A stretch of 64,000 nt of DNA from UBA2365 sp964594045. Lineage in GTDB: Bacteria; Bacteroidota; Bacteroidia; Chitinophagales; Saprospiraceae. Made by a program: the position numbers and the translations under genes. Below, piece after piece: positions 9,105 through 19,500 of this stretch (positions within the stretch are counted from its first letter, which is position 1; each line of letters begins with the position of its first letter). The stretch covers positions 6,630 to 70,629 of the forward strand of contig CAZQKR010000022.1 in assembly GCA_964594045.1 (NCBI GenBank), read 5' to 3'. Below the pieces are notes generated by a model. It saw only the letters and a list, made by a program, of their open reading frames with translations, did no database searches and was not told where the DNA came from.

Positions 9105-9791
9105 TCAATGGGTTTCAAGAAATTTTTTAATATCCCGGTTATGGCCAAAAAGGACCATGATATCATTGCTTTGCAAAATGAAATCAGGTTCCGGCACTCC
9201 TTTTACCCTGGCTTTAACCGATACTCTTCCCAGCATATTGGGAACATTTTCATTTCTGATGACCGTAAGTATCAGTAATCTGTGTTTTGCCCTCAGGTTC
9301 AGATCCTGGATGGATTTTGAAACATATTGTTCAGGTATTTTTGCTTCCACAATGCTGAAATCATCACTGAGTTCAAAAGAATCCACCACGCTGGTAAGGC
9401 ATAGTTTTTTAGACCATCTCTCTGCAGTTTCTTCCTCAGGATGAACGATTTCATGCACTCCGATGGCATGCAATACTTGTTCATGCAATGGATCGATTGC
9501 CCTGCTGATCAATCGCTTCACATTCAGATTCTTGAATATTGCCGTGACCATTATATTGGACCCCTGGTCTTCACCTATGGCAACGATCACGACGTCAGTA
9601 TCATGCAGAGGTAAGCCTGCAACCGTGTACTGATCAGTTGCGTCCAGGCAAATCGTATGTGATATCTTATCCTTCAATGCATCCACTTTTTTCATACTCG
9701 CATCCACACCGATCACTTCATTACCGTTTTCGGTCAGTTTTTGAGCAAGTGATGAGCCAAAACTGCCCAATCCTACAATGATGTACTTCAT
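9105..9791 (-). CDS. trkA: Potassium uptake regulatory subunit TrkA/KtrA
   Basis: The 228-residue protein consists of one TrkA-N/RCK domain (about 1-125) and one TrkA-C domain (about 140-226). The Rossmann nucleotide loop is GLGSFGSSLAQKL near the N-terminus, and the acidic residue ending the second strand is in VIGVDAS. This single-unit layout is that of KtrA-type gating rings; a double-unit TrkA would be about 450 residues. It binds a nucleotide (NAD(H) or ATP/ADP) and controls the TrkH/KtrB channel encoded 39 bp upstream on the same strand, so the two form an operon. Confidence 0.93.
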   Translation of the reverse strand: MKYIIVGLGSFGSSLAQKLTENGNEVIGVDASMKKVDALKDKISHTICLDATDQYTVAGLPLHDTDVVIVAIGEDQGSNIMVTAIFKNLNVKRLISRAIDPLHEQVLHAIGVHEIVHPEEETAERWSKKLCLTSVVDSFELSDDFSIVEAKIPEQYVSKSIQDLNLRAKHRLLILTVIRNENVPNMLGRVSVKARVKGVPEPDFILQSNDIMVLFGHNRDIKKFLETH

Positions 9792-9830
9792 TGATCCTTT
9801 ATTTTTAAGGTTAATTTTTAAATTCTGTTA

Positions 9831-11600
9831 TCAGTTCAGAATAATATCCTCTTCCGGGTATTTGTAATTCTTGTATTTAGCCTTCCTGATCAGTGAAACC
9901 AATATGGAGAGCATCCCTACCCTGCCAAAAAACATCAGTAAAATGAGCACTATTTTGCTGTGTTCAGTGAGTAATGAGGTGATCCCCAGGCTTAAACCCA
10001 CAGTTCCGAATGCTGAAAAGGCCTCAAATATGATCTTCTCCATTCCTTTGTCTCCGTCCTTTATGAGCATCAGAAAAATACCCAGTCCAATAGCGATTAA
10101 TGATAAAACAATGATGGCATAAGACCTGCGGACCGTAGTATCCGGGATCTGTCTGCGATGCAGTTCAAGCCGGCTTTTGCCTTTCGCAAGGCTGATAAAA
10201 TTCATCAGGGCAATGGCAAATGTACTTGTTTTGATACCACCCCCGGTAGATGCTGGTGAAGCCCCGATCCACATAAATAAAATGATGATCATCACGGTCG
10301 GCAGACTCAATGCGGTCATATCCACTGTATTGAAACCGGCCGTCCTGGGCGTGACCGCAGTAAAAAAAGCAGTGACAATTTTCCCATACCAGCTGTGAGA
10401 TCCGAGGGTATAATAATATTCAGTTGCCAGGATAAGCAATGTGCCGGCGAGTATCAGAAAAAAAGTAGTGATGAGAATGATCTTTGTACCCAAACTGATC
10501 ACCCTGGGCTTGTGGATCCTGACTTTCCCCGTGATCGGGGAGAGCATATTCAATACCTTGTACCTGATGTAATACAATGTATTGGACACAATAGGGAACC
10601 CCAGGCCACCCATGATCAGCAACCAGGCAACTGACAGATGTAAATTGTAGTTGTATTGATAACCTGGTTCATATAGATTGTTGGTCAAGGTGGAAAATCC
10701 GGCATTACAATATGCTGACACTGCATGGAAAGCTGCAAAAAATATCCTGGAGTACTCTGTGGTAAATAATGACCGGTCAAGACTGGTATAGATGAAAACA
10801 CCTCCAATAAATTCGATGATAAGGGTGATCAGAATTACATTTTTAAGTAATTTATAAACTTCTCCCAGCTTGTCCGCATTGGTCATATCCTTGATGACAA
10901 GCTGATTTTCAAAAGTAGTCCGTCCTTTGAAAAAATAACTGAAATAACTGATGAATGTCAGGATGCCCAAACCTCCTGCCTGGATCAACAACATGATAAT
11001 GATCTGCCCGAAATGAGTGAACTGAGTGGCGGTGTCCAGTACAGTCAGACCGGTAACACAAACTGCACTGGTTGAGGTGAATAGCGCATCGACGAATGAA
11101 ATGCCATTGGTGGTTGCATTGGGCAACAGCAACATGAATGCACCTGAAAAAATAATGATCAAAAAGCTCAGAACAAATAGTTGTGCAGGATTAAGCACCC
11201 TTCGCTGGAAGTTGATCTTTCTGATGGCAAACTCTCTGAAAAAAGTAAAAAATATCGATAATTTGAACCATATATCATCATAAAAATAGCTGGTATTCCC
11301 TTCAGCCTTTTCAGAGAAAAAATGTTGCAAGATCACCAAAAATACAAGTGCATTTGTAATCAGATCAAAGATAGCTACTTTATAACTGATGGTGCCCCAA
11401 AGCAACAAATATCTGTATATCGTTATAAAAATCCCACTGGAAAGTAAAACGAAATAAAATACATTAAGAAAAACTGTTGCCTGATCAATAAGACCAAACC
11501 CAAATTCCACGATCAGCAAGATCACACCGACAAGACTCAGCATGAAAACTATTCTGGAAACTTGATCAATACTCAAATTACTTCTTTCCTGATTTTCCAC
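9831..11600 (-). CDS. trkH: TrkH/KtrB-type potassium transporter
   Basis: The 589-residue integral membrane protein moves K+ across the inner membrane together with the TrkA subunit. The four selectivity P-loops are visible, each with its Gly: SAVCVTGLT, SAYCNAGFST, TPRTAGFNT and AFGTVGLSLG. About ten hydrophobic segments cover the protein. An extended N-terminal region (1-150) with extra membrane segments precedes the first pore loop, as in many Bacteroidota homologues. The chosen start is GTG at 11600: the frame is closed by a TAA two codons upstream, and the next internal Met would cut into the first membrane segment. It is the first gene of the trkH-trkA operon. Confidence 0.93.
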   Translation of the reverse strand: MENQERSNLSIDQVSRIVFMLSLVGVILLIVEFGFGLIDQATVFLNVFYFVLLSSGIFITIYRYLLLWGTISYKVAIFDLITNALVFLVILQHFFSEKAEGNTSYFYDDIWFKLSIFFTFFREFAIRKINFQRRVLNPAQLFVLSFLIIIFSGAFMLLLPNATTNGISFVDALFTSTSAVCVTGLTVLDTATQFTHFGQIIIMLLIQAGGLGILTFISYFSYFFKGRTTFENQLVIKDMTNADKLGEVYKLLKNVILITLIIEFIGGVFIYTSLDRSLFTTEYSRIFFAAFHAVSAYCNAGFSTLTNNLYEPGYQYNYNLHLSVAWLLIMGGLGFPIVSNTLYYIRYKVLNMLSPITGKVRIHKPRVISLGTKIILITTFFLILAGTLLILATEYYYTLGSHSWYGKIVTAFFTAVTPRTAGFNTVDMTALSLPTVMIIILFMWIGASPASTGGGIKTSTFAIALMNFISLAKGKSRLELHRRQIPDTTVRRSYAIIVLSLIAIGLGIFLMLIKDGDKGMEKIIFEAFSAFGTVGLSLGITSLLTEHSKIVLILLMFFGRVGMLSILVSLIRKAKYKNYKYPEEDIILN

Positions 11601-11754
11601 TTTTTAAAGCTAATCGCCATTTAGTATTTTATGATCAATCGAAATTACGGTTTTATAGGATATACCGTTTACTTTAATGTAAAATTTTTGATCAAAAAAA
11701 TTCCAAACATCGTACATTACAAAAACATTACTTTATAGGCCGGACAGGAATGGG

Positions 11755-12837
11755 TCACATCTTGTAGGCCACTGCATTGATATTCATGCCGGCTCCCACA
11801 GAAGCAAACAAAACGACGTCACCTTCATTAAGTTGGTGATTTTCCAATTGCCCTGTTTTTACCAGATGGAACAAAGTGGGAACGGTTGCCACCGAACTGT
11901 TACCCAGCTTATGGATGCTCATCGGCATGATGAATTCAGGTGGTTCATCTATTCCATAAAGTTTATAAAATCTGTCGATCATGGCTTCATCCATTTTTTC
12001 ATTTGCCTGGTGGATAAAAACTTTTTTTACATCGTGAATATCCACATGACTGTTTTCCAGACATTTTTGCATGGCCAGGGGCACATTGGACAATGCATAA
12101 TTATAGATTTTCCTGCCATTCATTTTGATATACCTGACTGCAGGATCCGCATCTTTGATATTGGATTGTCCCAAAAAAAGATAGTAGGCTTCATTCAAAG
12201 TATTGGATTGGGCAGCATGCCCCAATATTCCAATCCTTTCCGGACTTTGGATCCCTTCCAGGATAACTGCCCCTGCTCCATCTGCATAGATCATGGAATC
12301 CCTGTCATGCATGTCCAGAACGCGGGATAAGGATTCCGAGCCGATGACCAGAATACGGTTGGCCAATCCGGATTCGATAAAGGATTTGGCATGGATCATG
12401 GCCTGAACCCAACCGGGGCATCCAAAAATGAGATCATAGGCAATGCAGGAAGGATTGGCGATCTCCAGCCGGTATTTCACTCTGGAAGCCAGACTGGGCA
12501 AAATATTGGTTTGTATGGTATTTTTTTTGATATCGCCAAAATTGTGCGCAACGATGATGTAATCCAATGTCTCCTTATCGATTCCGGCATCTTTGATCGC
12601 TTCCATGGCAGCTTCGGTGGCCATATCGGAATTTTTCATATCGTCATCCAGATACCTGCGCTCCATTATTCCGGTGATCTCATAAAACTTTTGGATGATC
12701 TCTTTATTTTCAATATTATATGGTTCCTGTTTTTCTGTATAAAATTTCTCCTGACAGAAATCAGAATTCCTGACTATATGTTCAGGAATAAAAACCCCGG
12801 TTCCTGTTATTACTGCATTTTTCTTCATTTTTTGCAT
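11755..12837 (-). CDS. 3-oxoacyl-ACP synthase III-like (KAS III) enzyme
   Basis: The 360-residue protein has a thiolase-fold condensing enzyme architecture related to FabH. The catalytic triad is intact: Cys140 in LIFGCPGWVQA, His in VFIHQANEKM and Asn in KLGNSSVATVPT. The insertion around residues 25-60 and the length above FabH (about 320) suggest a KAS III paralogue acting on an unusual starter unit rather than the general fatty acid initiator. No acyl carrier protein or other lipid genes adjoin it. A second ATG three codons downstream (12828) is equally possible as the start. It is read alone on the minus strand. Confidence 0.88.
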   Translation of the reverse strand: MQKMKKNAVITGTGVFIPEHIVRNSDFCQEKFYTEKQEPYNIENKEIIQKFYEITGIMERRYLDDDMKNSDMATEAAMEAIKDAGIDKETLDYIIVAHNFGDIKKNTIQTNILPSLASRVKYRLEIANPSCIAYDLIFGCPGWVQAMIHAKSFIESGLANRILVIGSESLSRVLDMHDRDSMIYADGAGAVILEGIQSPERIGILGHAAQSNTLNEAYYLFLGQSNIKDADPAVRYIKMNGRKIYNYALSNVPLAMQKCLENSHVDIHDVKKVFIHQANEKMDEAMIDRFYKLYGIDEPPEFIMPMSIHKLGNSSVATVPTLFHLVKTGQLENHQLNEGDVVLFASVGAGMNINAVAYKM

Positions 12838-13336
12838 GTTTTGCGAAAAGCATAATACGCTTTCTTTTTTGTAAAAAATTCAAATAAAAAGCAAATATCC
12901 TAAAATATCACTAACCTGAATCAAAAAATACATGCACAACAATAATTAGATCAAAATTTAATACTGAAATACATAAATTCTAAATATATTATTTTGCTAA
13001 AAGTATTGATTGAATCCTAATGTATTAACTCTCAGGAAGATGGCCTAATGTACATGATTCAATTAAAATCAGGAGACACACCAGAAAATCGGGTAATTTT
13101 GTCCGGATATGACAGTTTATCATTTATAGGATTGTAAAAAATCAGATAAGGAGGAGCAGTTGGTATAACGGAACATGTAAACACAGAGCGATTCCGGTTG
13201 GAAAGATCCAAAGTTTGGATTATATTTGTCCATGGCTGGAAAGGTATCAATATCGATAAAGCTGATACCCATACGCACATAGGATTGTTTGAGTCTGAGG
13301 ATAGAATTGAAAATAAAACTGACTGAAAAAAGAAGT
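12838..13336. other. Intergenic region, 0.5 kb, no recognised gene
   Basis: AT-rich at 12850-13020. The more GC-balanced part at 13040-13290 has short open frames on both strands (for example a 28-codon plus-strand frame from 13048 and minus-strand frames of 73 and 132 codons). None has a recognisable domain, and the longer one overlaps the start of the following gene. It may hold a decayed gene. Confidence 0.4.
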
Positions 13337-14911
13337 ATGAAAAATTTGTTGTTCGACCACTTGATTTTATTAATACTGCTCATTTTTACGGACGTTGCGA
13401 GCGGACAGCACCAGAATATTGAGATCAGTTCCTGGGCTTCTCCCAATGAACCCACGATCATGATCAATCCGAAGCAAACCGACATTATGGTAGCCGGTTC
13501 CAACCTCAATTTATACAATTACTCTTCCGATGGAGGTAGAACGTGGACGACACAAATCCTGACCTCACCTTTTGGTGTTTGGGGTGATCCGGTTGTGATC
13601 GTTGATACAACAGGCAACTTTTATTTTTTCCACCTTTCCAATCCACCCAATGATTCATGGATAGACCGTATTGTTTGTCAGAAGTCCACTGACAACGGTA
13701 AAAGCTGGTCCAGTGGTACTTTTATGGGTAAAAATGGTTCAAAAGCCCAGGATAAACATTGGGCGACAGTTGACCGGAAAACCAATCAGATCTATGTTAC
13801 CTGGACACAATTTGACAAATACGGCAGTACGAATACACAGGACAGTTCACATATATTTTTTTCGATGTCTTCGGATGAAGGTGAAAGCTGGAGTCAGGCC
13901 AAAAGGATCAACCAGACGGGAGGTGACTGCATCGACAGCGATGATACGGTTGAGGGTGCTGTACCAGCTGTCGGACCTGGCGGAGAGCTGTATGTTGCCT
14001 GGGCAGCACATGAAAAAATATACTTTGACAGATCTTTTGATCACGGTCAGACCTGGATGGACCAGGACTTTATTGTGACAGACATGCCGGGCGGATGGGA
14101 TATCAGCATTCCGGGGATAATGCGGTCCAACGGATTCCCAGTAACATCATGTGACCTGAGCGGCGGCCCGTATCACGGTACGATTTACATCAATTGGGCA
14201 GATCAGCGCAACGGTGCGAATGATACAGACATTTGGCTGATCAAGTCTGAAGATCACGGGATGACCTGGAGCGAACCGGTCAGGGTCAACGATGATTTGC
14301 CGGGCAAACACCAATTCTTTACCTGGATGGCAATAGACCAGACCAACGGTTATTTATATATTGTATTTTATGACCGGAGGAACTACCCTGACAGGCAAAC
14401 TGATGTCTATCTGGCGCGGTCAACGGATGGCGGATCAAGTTTCCGCAATATCAGGATCAGCGAAAGCCCCTTCACGCCTATTTCGAACATTTTTTTTGGC
14501 GATTATAATAATATTGCCGCACATAATGATGTGGTCAGACCTATCTGGACCAGATTAAACAATGGCCAGCTTAGCATACACACCGCACTGGTGGACCTGA
14601 GCAAATTCGATGTTGTCAGCTCTGAAGAAACAAACTCTGAAACTGAATTTCTGGAACAAAACTTCCCCAACCCGTTTGAAGATACGACATACGTCTCATT
14701 TAAAATACCTAAAAACAGCGTGTTGAGTCTGGATATTCTGGATATTCAGGGCAAACATTTGATCAATGTTTTCAACAACAAGGCTTACGAGGCGGGGCAA
14801 CACATTATCCGTTTAAAAGATGAAATAAAAGACCTTCCATCCGGAACTTATATCTATGTTCTCAAATCAGGAGATCAAATCTTCAGACGAAAAATGATCA
14901 GCATCCAATAG
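13337..14911 (+). CDS. Secreted BNR-repeat (sialidase-like) propeller, T9SS type A
   Basis: From the ATG at 13337 the product is 524 residues; this start places a signal peptide (MKNLLFDHLILLILLIFTDV) at the N-terminus and follows an A/G-rich stretch. Six Asp-box motifs of the form S-x-D-x-G-x-T-W are visible: SSDGGRTW, STDNGKSW, SSDEGESW, SFDHGQTW, SEDHGMTW and STDGGSSF. They indicate a six-bladed beta-propeller of the sialidase/BNR type. The catalytic Arg triad and Tyr/Glu of true sialidases could not be identified, so the enzymatic role is open. The last 80 or so residues (EQNFPNPFEDTTYVSFKIP ... IFRRKMISI) are a T9SS type A sorting domain, so it should be exported and anchored or released at the surface. 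Confidence 0.88.
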   Translation: MKNLLFDHLILLILLIFTDVASGQHQNIEISSWASPNEPTIMINPKQTDIMVAGSNLNLYNYSSDGGRTWTTQILTSPFGVWGDPVVIVDTTGNFYFFHLSNPPNDSWIDRIVCQKSTDNGKSWSSGTFMGKNGSKAQDKHWATVDRKTNQIYVTWTQFDKYGSTNTQDSSHIFFSMSSDEGESWSQAKRINQTGGDCIDSDDTVEGAVPAVGPGGELYVAWAAHEKIYFDRSFDHGQTWMDQDFIVTDMPGGWDISIPGIMRSNGFPVTSCDLSGGPYHGTIYINWADQRNGANDTDIWLIKSEDHGMTWSEPVRVNDDLPGKHQFFTWMAIDQTNGYLYIVFYDRRNYPDRQTDVYLARSTDGGSSFRNIRISESPFTPISNIFFGDYNNIAAHNDVVRPIWTRLNNGQLSIHTALVDLSKFDVVSSEETNSETEFLEQNFPNPFEDTTYVSFKIPKNSVLSLDILDIQGKHLINVFNNKAYEAGQHIIRLKDEIKDLPSGTYIYVLKSGDQIFRRKMISIQ

Positions 14912-15243
14912 TGGAAGCACTTTGACCTTTCATTTTGTTTTCAGGATACGGAAATATTCAATTTATTTTCAATTTTATTTGGAAATTTAATTTTTATGGA
15001 TTTTATTGTACCCGATATTTGAAAACAGATATTTAATGTCAAAAAGTTGTTTAAGATCTGCCCGCACGTTACTGTTTTTATCTCTGTCATTATCAGTCCC
15101 TTTGATCGATTTTCAAAGAACGGGTGAATTTGGGGTTAAAAATCCTGCGGCCAGAAAACAGAATTTATAAGCAAGACATCAGTTACAATAAATGATCTCA
15201 ATTAAGGGTATAAAATTACCCTGTGAAGTTTAATTCTTTTACT
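14912..15243. other. Intergenic region, 0.33 kb
   Basis: AT-rich after the T9SS gene. The only item of note is the possible small reading frame at 15036-15170. No clear terminator hairpin was seen downstream of 14911. Confidence 0.4.
15036..15170 (+). CDS. Possible 44-residue small protein
   Basis: An ATG at 15036 opens a 44-codon frame with a basic N-terminus followed by a hydrophobic stretch (LLFLSLSLSVPLI, about residues 12-24) and a polar tail. This resembles a signal peptide or a single membrane anchor. GATATTTG at about 15014-15021 is one mismatch from a -7 box. No homologue is recognised and a chance reading frame is quite possible. Confidence 0.22.
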   Translation: MSKSCLRSARTLLFLSLSLSVPLIDFQRTGEFGVKNPAARKQNL

Positions 15244-15624
15244 ATGAAGCGGGTACAGATTGAAATGGAGTACATTTTTAAAGCATCACCGGCGATGTTA
15301 TATACCTTCATCACCTCTCCTGAAGGCCTGGTGAGATGGTTTTGTGATGCAGTTGATATAGTTAACGACTATTACCATTTTTATTGGGACGGTTCAATGG
15401 AAACCGCTGAACTGATCGATGATATAGAAGAAGAAAGGCTTAGATTCCATTGGGTCAACTCAGACACCAGATATGAATATTTTGAATTCAGGATGTACAA
15501 ATCGCCGATAACCAACGAAACGATCCTGAAAGTGATCGACTATTGCGATGAAGATGAAATTGAAGACCAAAAAGAACTCTGGGAGTCACAGATCGCGGAA
15601 CTTCAGAAAGTGATCGGAGGTTGA
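15244..15624 (+). CDS. START-like domain protein (SRPBCC superfamily)
   Basis: The 126-residue protein starts at the second ATG (15244, MKRVQIEMEYIFKASPAMLY), which matches the usual beginning of this family; the upstream ATG adds seven residues. It has the hydrophobic-ligand-binding helix-grip pattern: a first beta strand, then SPAMLYTFITSPEGLVRWF and a long C-terminal helix (LWESQIAELQKVI). It is rich in acidic residues. Such short START-like proteins are widespread in Bacteroidota and their ligand is unknown to me. Its TGA stop abuts the stop of the convergent MerR gene without any spacer. Confidence 0.85.
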   Translation: MKRVQIEMEYIFKASPAMLYTFITSPEGLVRWFCDAVDIVNDYYHFYWDGSMETAELIDDIEEERLRFHWVNSDTRYEYFEFRMYKSPITNETILKVIDYCDEDEIEDQKELWESQIAELQKVIGG

Positions 15625-15954
15625 TCAAATCTTTTTTTCAAGATCCAGAAGATCTGTCCGGATCCTGGTTAGTTTTTTTCTCAATTCTGCCAGGTGGTTG
15701 ATACCGGGTTCTGCTTGCCTTCCAGCCCTGATTTCATTTCTTGCACCTTCAATGGTAAAACCCATATCCTTCACCAATTGATAAACAACAGCAACCGCTT
15801 CTATATCTTTCTGAGCATACCTGCGGTCACCCTTTTTATTTTTACCGGGATTAATGGTCTCAAATTCCGATTCCCAATACCGGAGCAAAGAATTGGAAAC
15901 GCCAAACATGGCGGCCACCTCTCCAATAGAATAATATAATTTAGTCAAGTTCAT
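15625..15954 (-). CDS. MerR-family transcriptional regulator
   Basis: The 109-residue protein has an N-terminal MerR winged helix-turn-helix: YYSIGEVAAMFGVSNSLLRYWE (about 7-28), the wing with GDRRYAQKDIEAV, and then a helix beginning VVYQLVKDMGFTIEGARNEI. A short coiled-coil-like tail (LAELRKKLTRIRTDLLDLEKKI) would dimerise it. No effector domain or metal-binding Cys is present, so the signal is unknown. It could regulate the divergent genes beyond 15955, including the large T9SS protein. That is inferred from position only. Confidence 0.92.
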   Translation of the reverse strand: MNLTKLYYSIGEVAAMFGVSNSLLRYWESEFETINPGKNKKGDRRYAQKDIEAVAVVYQLVKDMGFTIEGARNEIRAGRQAEPGINHLAELRKKLTRIRTDLLDLEKKI

Positions 15955-16553
15955 TTTTTTACGAAGTATTCAATGAGTCTGTTAAGAAAACTGTAACATT
16001 CAGAAAACCCGGATCAATCAACATTTCCACAGTTAAATTTACGACCATTTACCTGTACAACAAAATTTACCTTATAAAAAACAGTCAATTTGGAGTAAAC
16101 GGACCAGTTAAAGCCCGTCATGCAGAAAATTTGTAAACAGACCACTGCATTTTCCCAAACAATTGACCAGTTAGCTATTGCTTTACCATTCAATATTCCA
16201 ACCCGCTTTCAACTGAATCAAATAAATTTCCAATAACCCGGGTGGACATTGCAACTGAAGCCACACAATAATTTGGTACGGAATTTGCCTTAATACATAT
16301 GCATTAAAGAATTTTTACATATTTATGAATTAAAATTTGTAACACATTGATAATTAATTATATAAAATTTCCAAAAATTAAACATTCAAAATTATTCAAA
16401 TGCTTATCCGCAGAAATGGATTCAGGAATAAGTAATTCATGAAAAAAAAAAAATTAAAAATCAAATTCTTTTTCCTGATTCGGAATTACTGAACATACAG
16501 GTGAAAATTACTTAAATACATGCATTCTAAATGGTTGAATTAAAGTTTACAAA
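15955..16553. other. Long AT-rich leader region of the giant T9SS gene
   Basis: About 600 bp without a gene between the MerR start and the ATG at 16554. The last 250 bp are very AT-rich (A-run near 16442-16452). I see no complete TTG-N19/21-TAnnTTTG promoter and no riboswitch-like structure. Confidence 0.45.
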
Positions 16554-19500
16554 ATGAAAAAAATAACCCAAATTTCAAGATTACTCATGCACACTTTACC
16601 ATTGGCAATTCTGTTTTTAGCAGTTGGCCAATTCAAGGTGTCCGCTCAAATCAACTCCGTTGCGGTCCAGGTTGATCCTCCAAGGTATTATTCCGGGGGA
16701 ACCGCCGAAATGGACTATACGGTTTCATTCGGAAACATTAACTATGAACGGGCAGATTTCATTGAATTCGTAGCGCCTCCGGGAGTCACGCTATTGGATA
16801 ACTTTGACGAGCCTACCCTGTTCCTGGGGTGCGGGTATAATTCAGGTCAACAGCTGCCAGCCAATGCAGGAGCCAATGGTATCGGCTGGGGACATCCGGT
16901 GTTCACCGATGGCGGAAGCGGTTGCGGAATATTCCAACCGAATACACCCCACACTTTCCGGCTGAAAGTTGCGTCCACCGCAGCAGTTACAGGCAATATT
17001 CTGATCTTTGTCAGGGTTTACGGAGAATCCGGCAGTATGGCAAGTGCTACACTGGGCTTGACAAATGCAGCGTGCAACCTTGCTGCACCTAATGACATCA
17101 CTGTATTTGCAGATAATGCATCGTGCCAGGCGTATGTCAATTTTGTGGGTGTGCAGACCGGCGCCTGCGGAAATTTACTCATTGATCATTCGGGTTATTA
17201 TCCGGTTGGCACTACTGAAGTAGTATTCATTGCTGCTGAAGGAACTGTAAATGAAATCAGAGCAACCAGACATGTAACTGTCATTGATAATCAGGCACCT
17301 GTGATCACCAACTGTTCCAACAGGGTGGTCAATCTGGGCTCAGGGGAATGCAGTACGGCAGTTGATTTCAATTTCCAGATCAACGAAAACTGTGGTGATA
17401 TGGAAAGAGAATTAAAACAACATTTTCTCGACCTGGTTGACAAAACAGTCAACTGCCCGACTGGACCAACTCATTATTTCAGGGTTTTCGACCTGAATGC
17501 TGTCGGGATTGACAACGACTTCCAACTGTCTTCCATAGACCTGGGTGTATATTTTGCTTCTAACAGTTCTCAGATCACTGTAAATATCTATGAACTGAAT
17601 GGACCGTTCAACCTGAATAATCTAACTTTAGTCAGCCAATCAATACATATTCTGCCCGCATTGAACCAACAAGTGGTCAGCATTTCCCATCCTGCAACCA
17701 TACACGGAGGGTCGATTTTTGTTGTAGAGGTCATCGCACCTGTATTCGGAGGTATCCAGGGCAATGTCAGGATAGGGTTCAATGATGCAGGTGAAACAGC
17801 ACCTACTTACATAATGGGTTCAGTTTGTGGTACGACTACACCCCAATTGGTGGAAAATGCGTTTGGAGGTACCGAAACAGGAAATCTGGTCATGACTTTG
17901 CATGGTTTTGAAACCGCAATCGGATTCAACGCATTGCATGCTTCAGGATTATTACCTGGAGACATTTTTGAAAGAGGACAACATGATCTGATTTACACAC
18001 TGACCGATGCAACCGGCAATAGTTCAACCTGTGCTTTCACACTGACCGTTGTCAACCAGGACGGGCCAACCACAGCTTTAGCCTGCAATGATACCATTCA
18101 TGTTTCTCTTGATGAAGAATGCGAAGTACTGGTTACTCCTGATATGGTTCTGGAAGGAGATCATTATGGATGTGCAGATGATTATCTGGTGATCGTTTAT
18201 GATCAGTCAGGTAATCCGATCGGCAATCTGATCTCTTCAGCTTATGTAAATCAGTTATTGTATGTGGAAGTCTACGACATAAACACTAATAATCACTGTT
18301 CAAGTATCATCAAACTGGAAGACAAGTATCCGCCGGTGTTGTTATGTGATCCTGTGATCACCACCTGCTCCGGAGATGTTCAGCCCGGTTCTGAAGTACC
18401 TGAGAATCTTGCTTTTAATTACAAACCTGAAATTGGTACCCTGCCGGCAAATCAAACCGGAATTACAGAGTTCGTCATTCCGGTCGACGGATTGCATAGT
18501 GCCGTGATCACTGATCTCGACGTAGTTTTTGATATTGAGCATTCAGGTGTTACCGAACTCACTGCAAGGCTGATCCATCCGGATGGAACCAGCATTGTTC
18601 TATTCGCCAAACCAGGCGATAATGTAGCTTGCACCACGCCAAACATACAACTCACAATGGATGATGATGCCGTATTAAGTCCGGCGGATCTTGATAATGC
18701 CTGCAATGCTGTTGCTCCCGGGATTTCAGGTGAATACCAGCCTGTTCAGTCATTGGCCAACTTCAATGGAAAAGGTATGAGGGGTGAATGGATACTGGCC
18801 ATCACAGATGACGCATTAGGCAACGGAGGCAAACTGAAAAACGTCAGCCTGATCTTTTCACAGACCGGTGCGACTGTCAGCCTGCCAATCCCTCCTGGTG
18901 CAACATTTGAATACAACGGCAGCAATATTTATACCGTTTATGATTTTGATGCCTGCGGCCCGGTCAAAATGACTTATGAGGATAAATCATTCAAACAGAA
19001 CTGTAATTCCATGTTCTCTGAACTGATCGAGAGAAGCTGGACTGCCGTTGATCCTTTTGGCAATACTTCTACGTGCCTGCAATTGGTCCAGGTAGTCAAT
19101 AACGGAGCCGCTTTCCTGATCTTCCCTCCTGATTATGACAACGTTACTTTACCTGCCTACAGTTGTGACCTTGGCCAGGAGTTTTATCCGCATCCGACTT
19201 ACTCAGGTTACCCGACCGGTGATTTTTGTCCTGATATTGATGTTTATTACGAGGACCTTGTATTAACTGATTGCCCCGGAACTTTCAAGGTTTTGAGACA
19301 ATGGAGAGTCACCGATTGGTGTACCGGTTCAGTGATCGAACACATACAACAGATCAAGGTACAAGATAAAGATGCACCGGTGATCGTTAAGACTATTCCG
19401 GATATTGTTGCGTACACCGATGCGTTTGATTGTTCAACCAATGTTGATCTGCCTGATCCTTACAGTTATGGAATGATCATTTACGATTGCAGATTTGAAG

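Noticed and set aside
13120..13518. 132-codon minus-strand frame across the start of the BNR protein gene
   Set aside because: It overlaps the signal peptide of a well-supported T9SS gene and has no recognisable domain.
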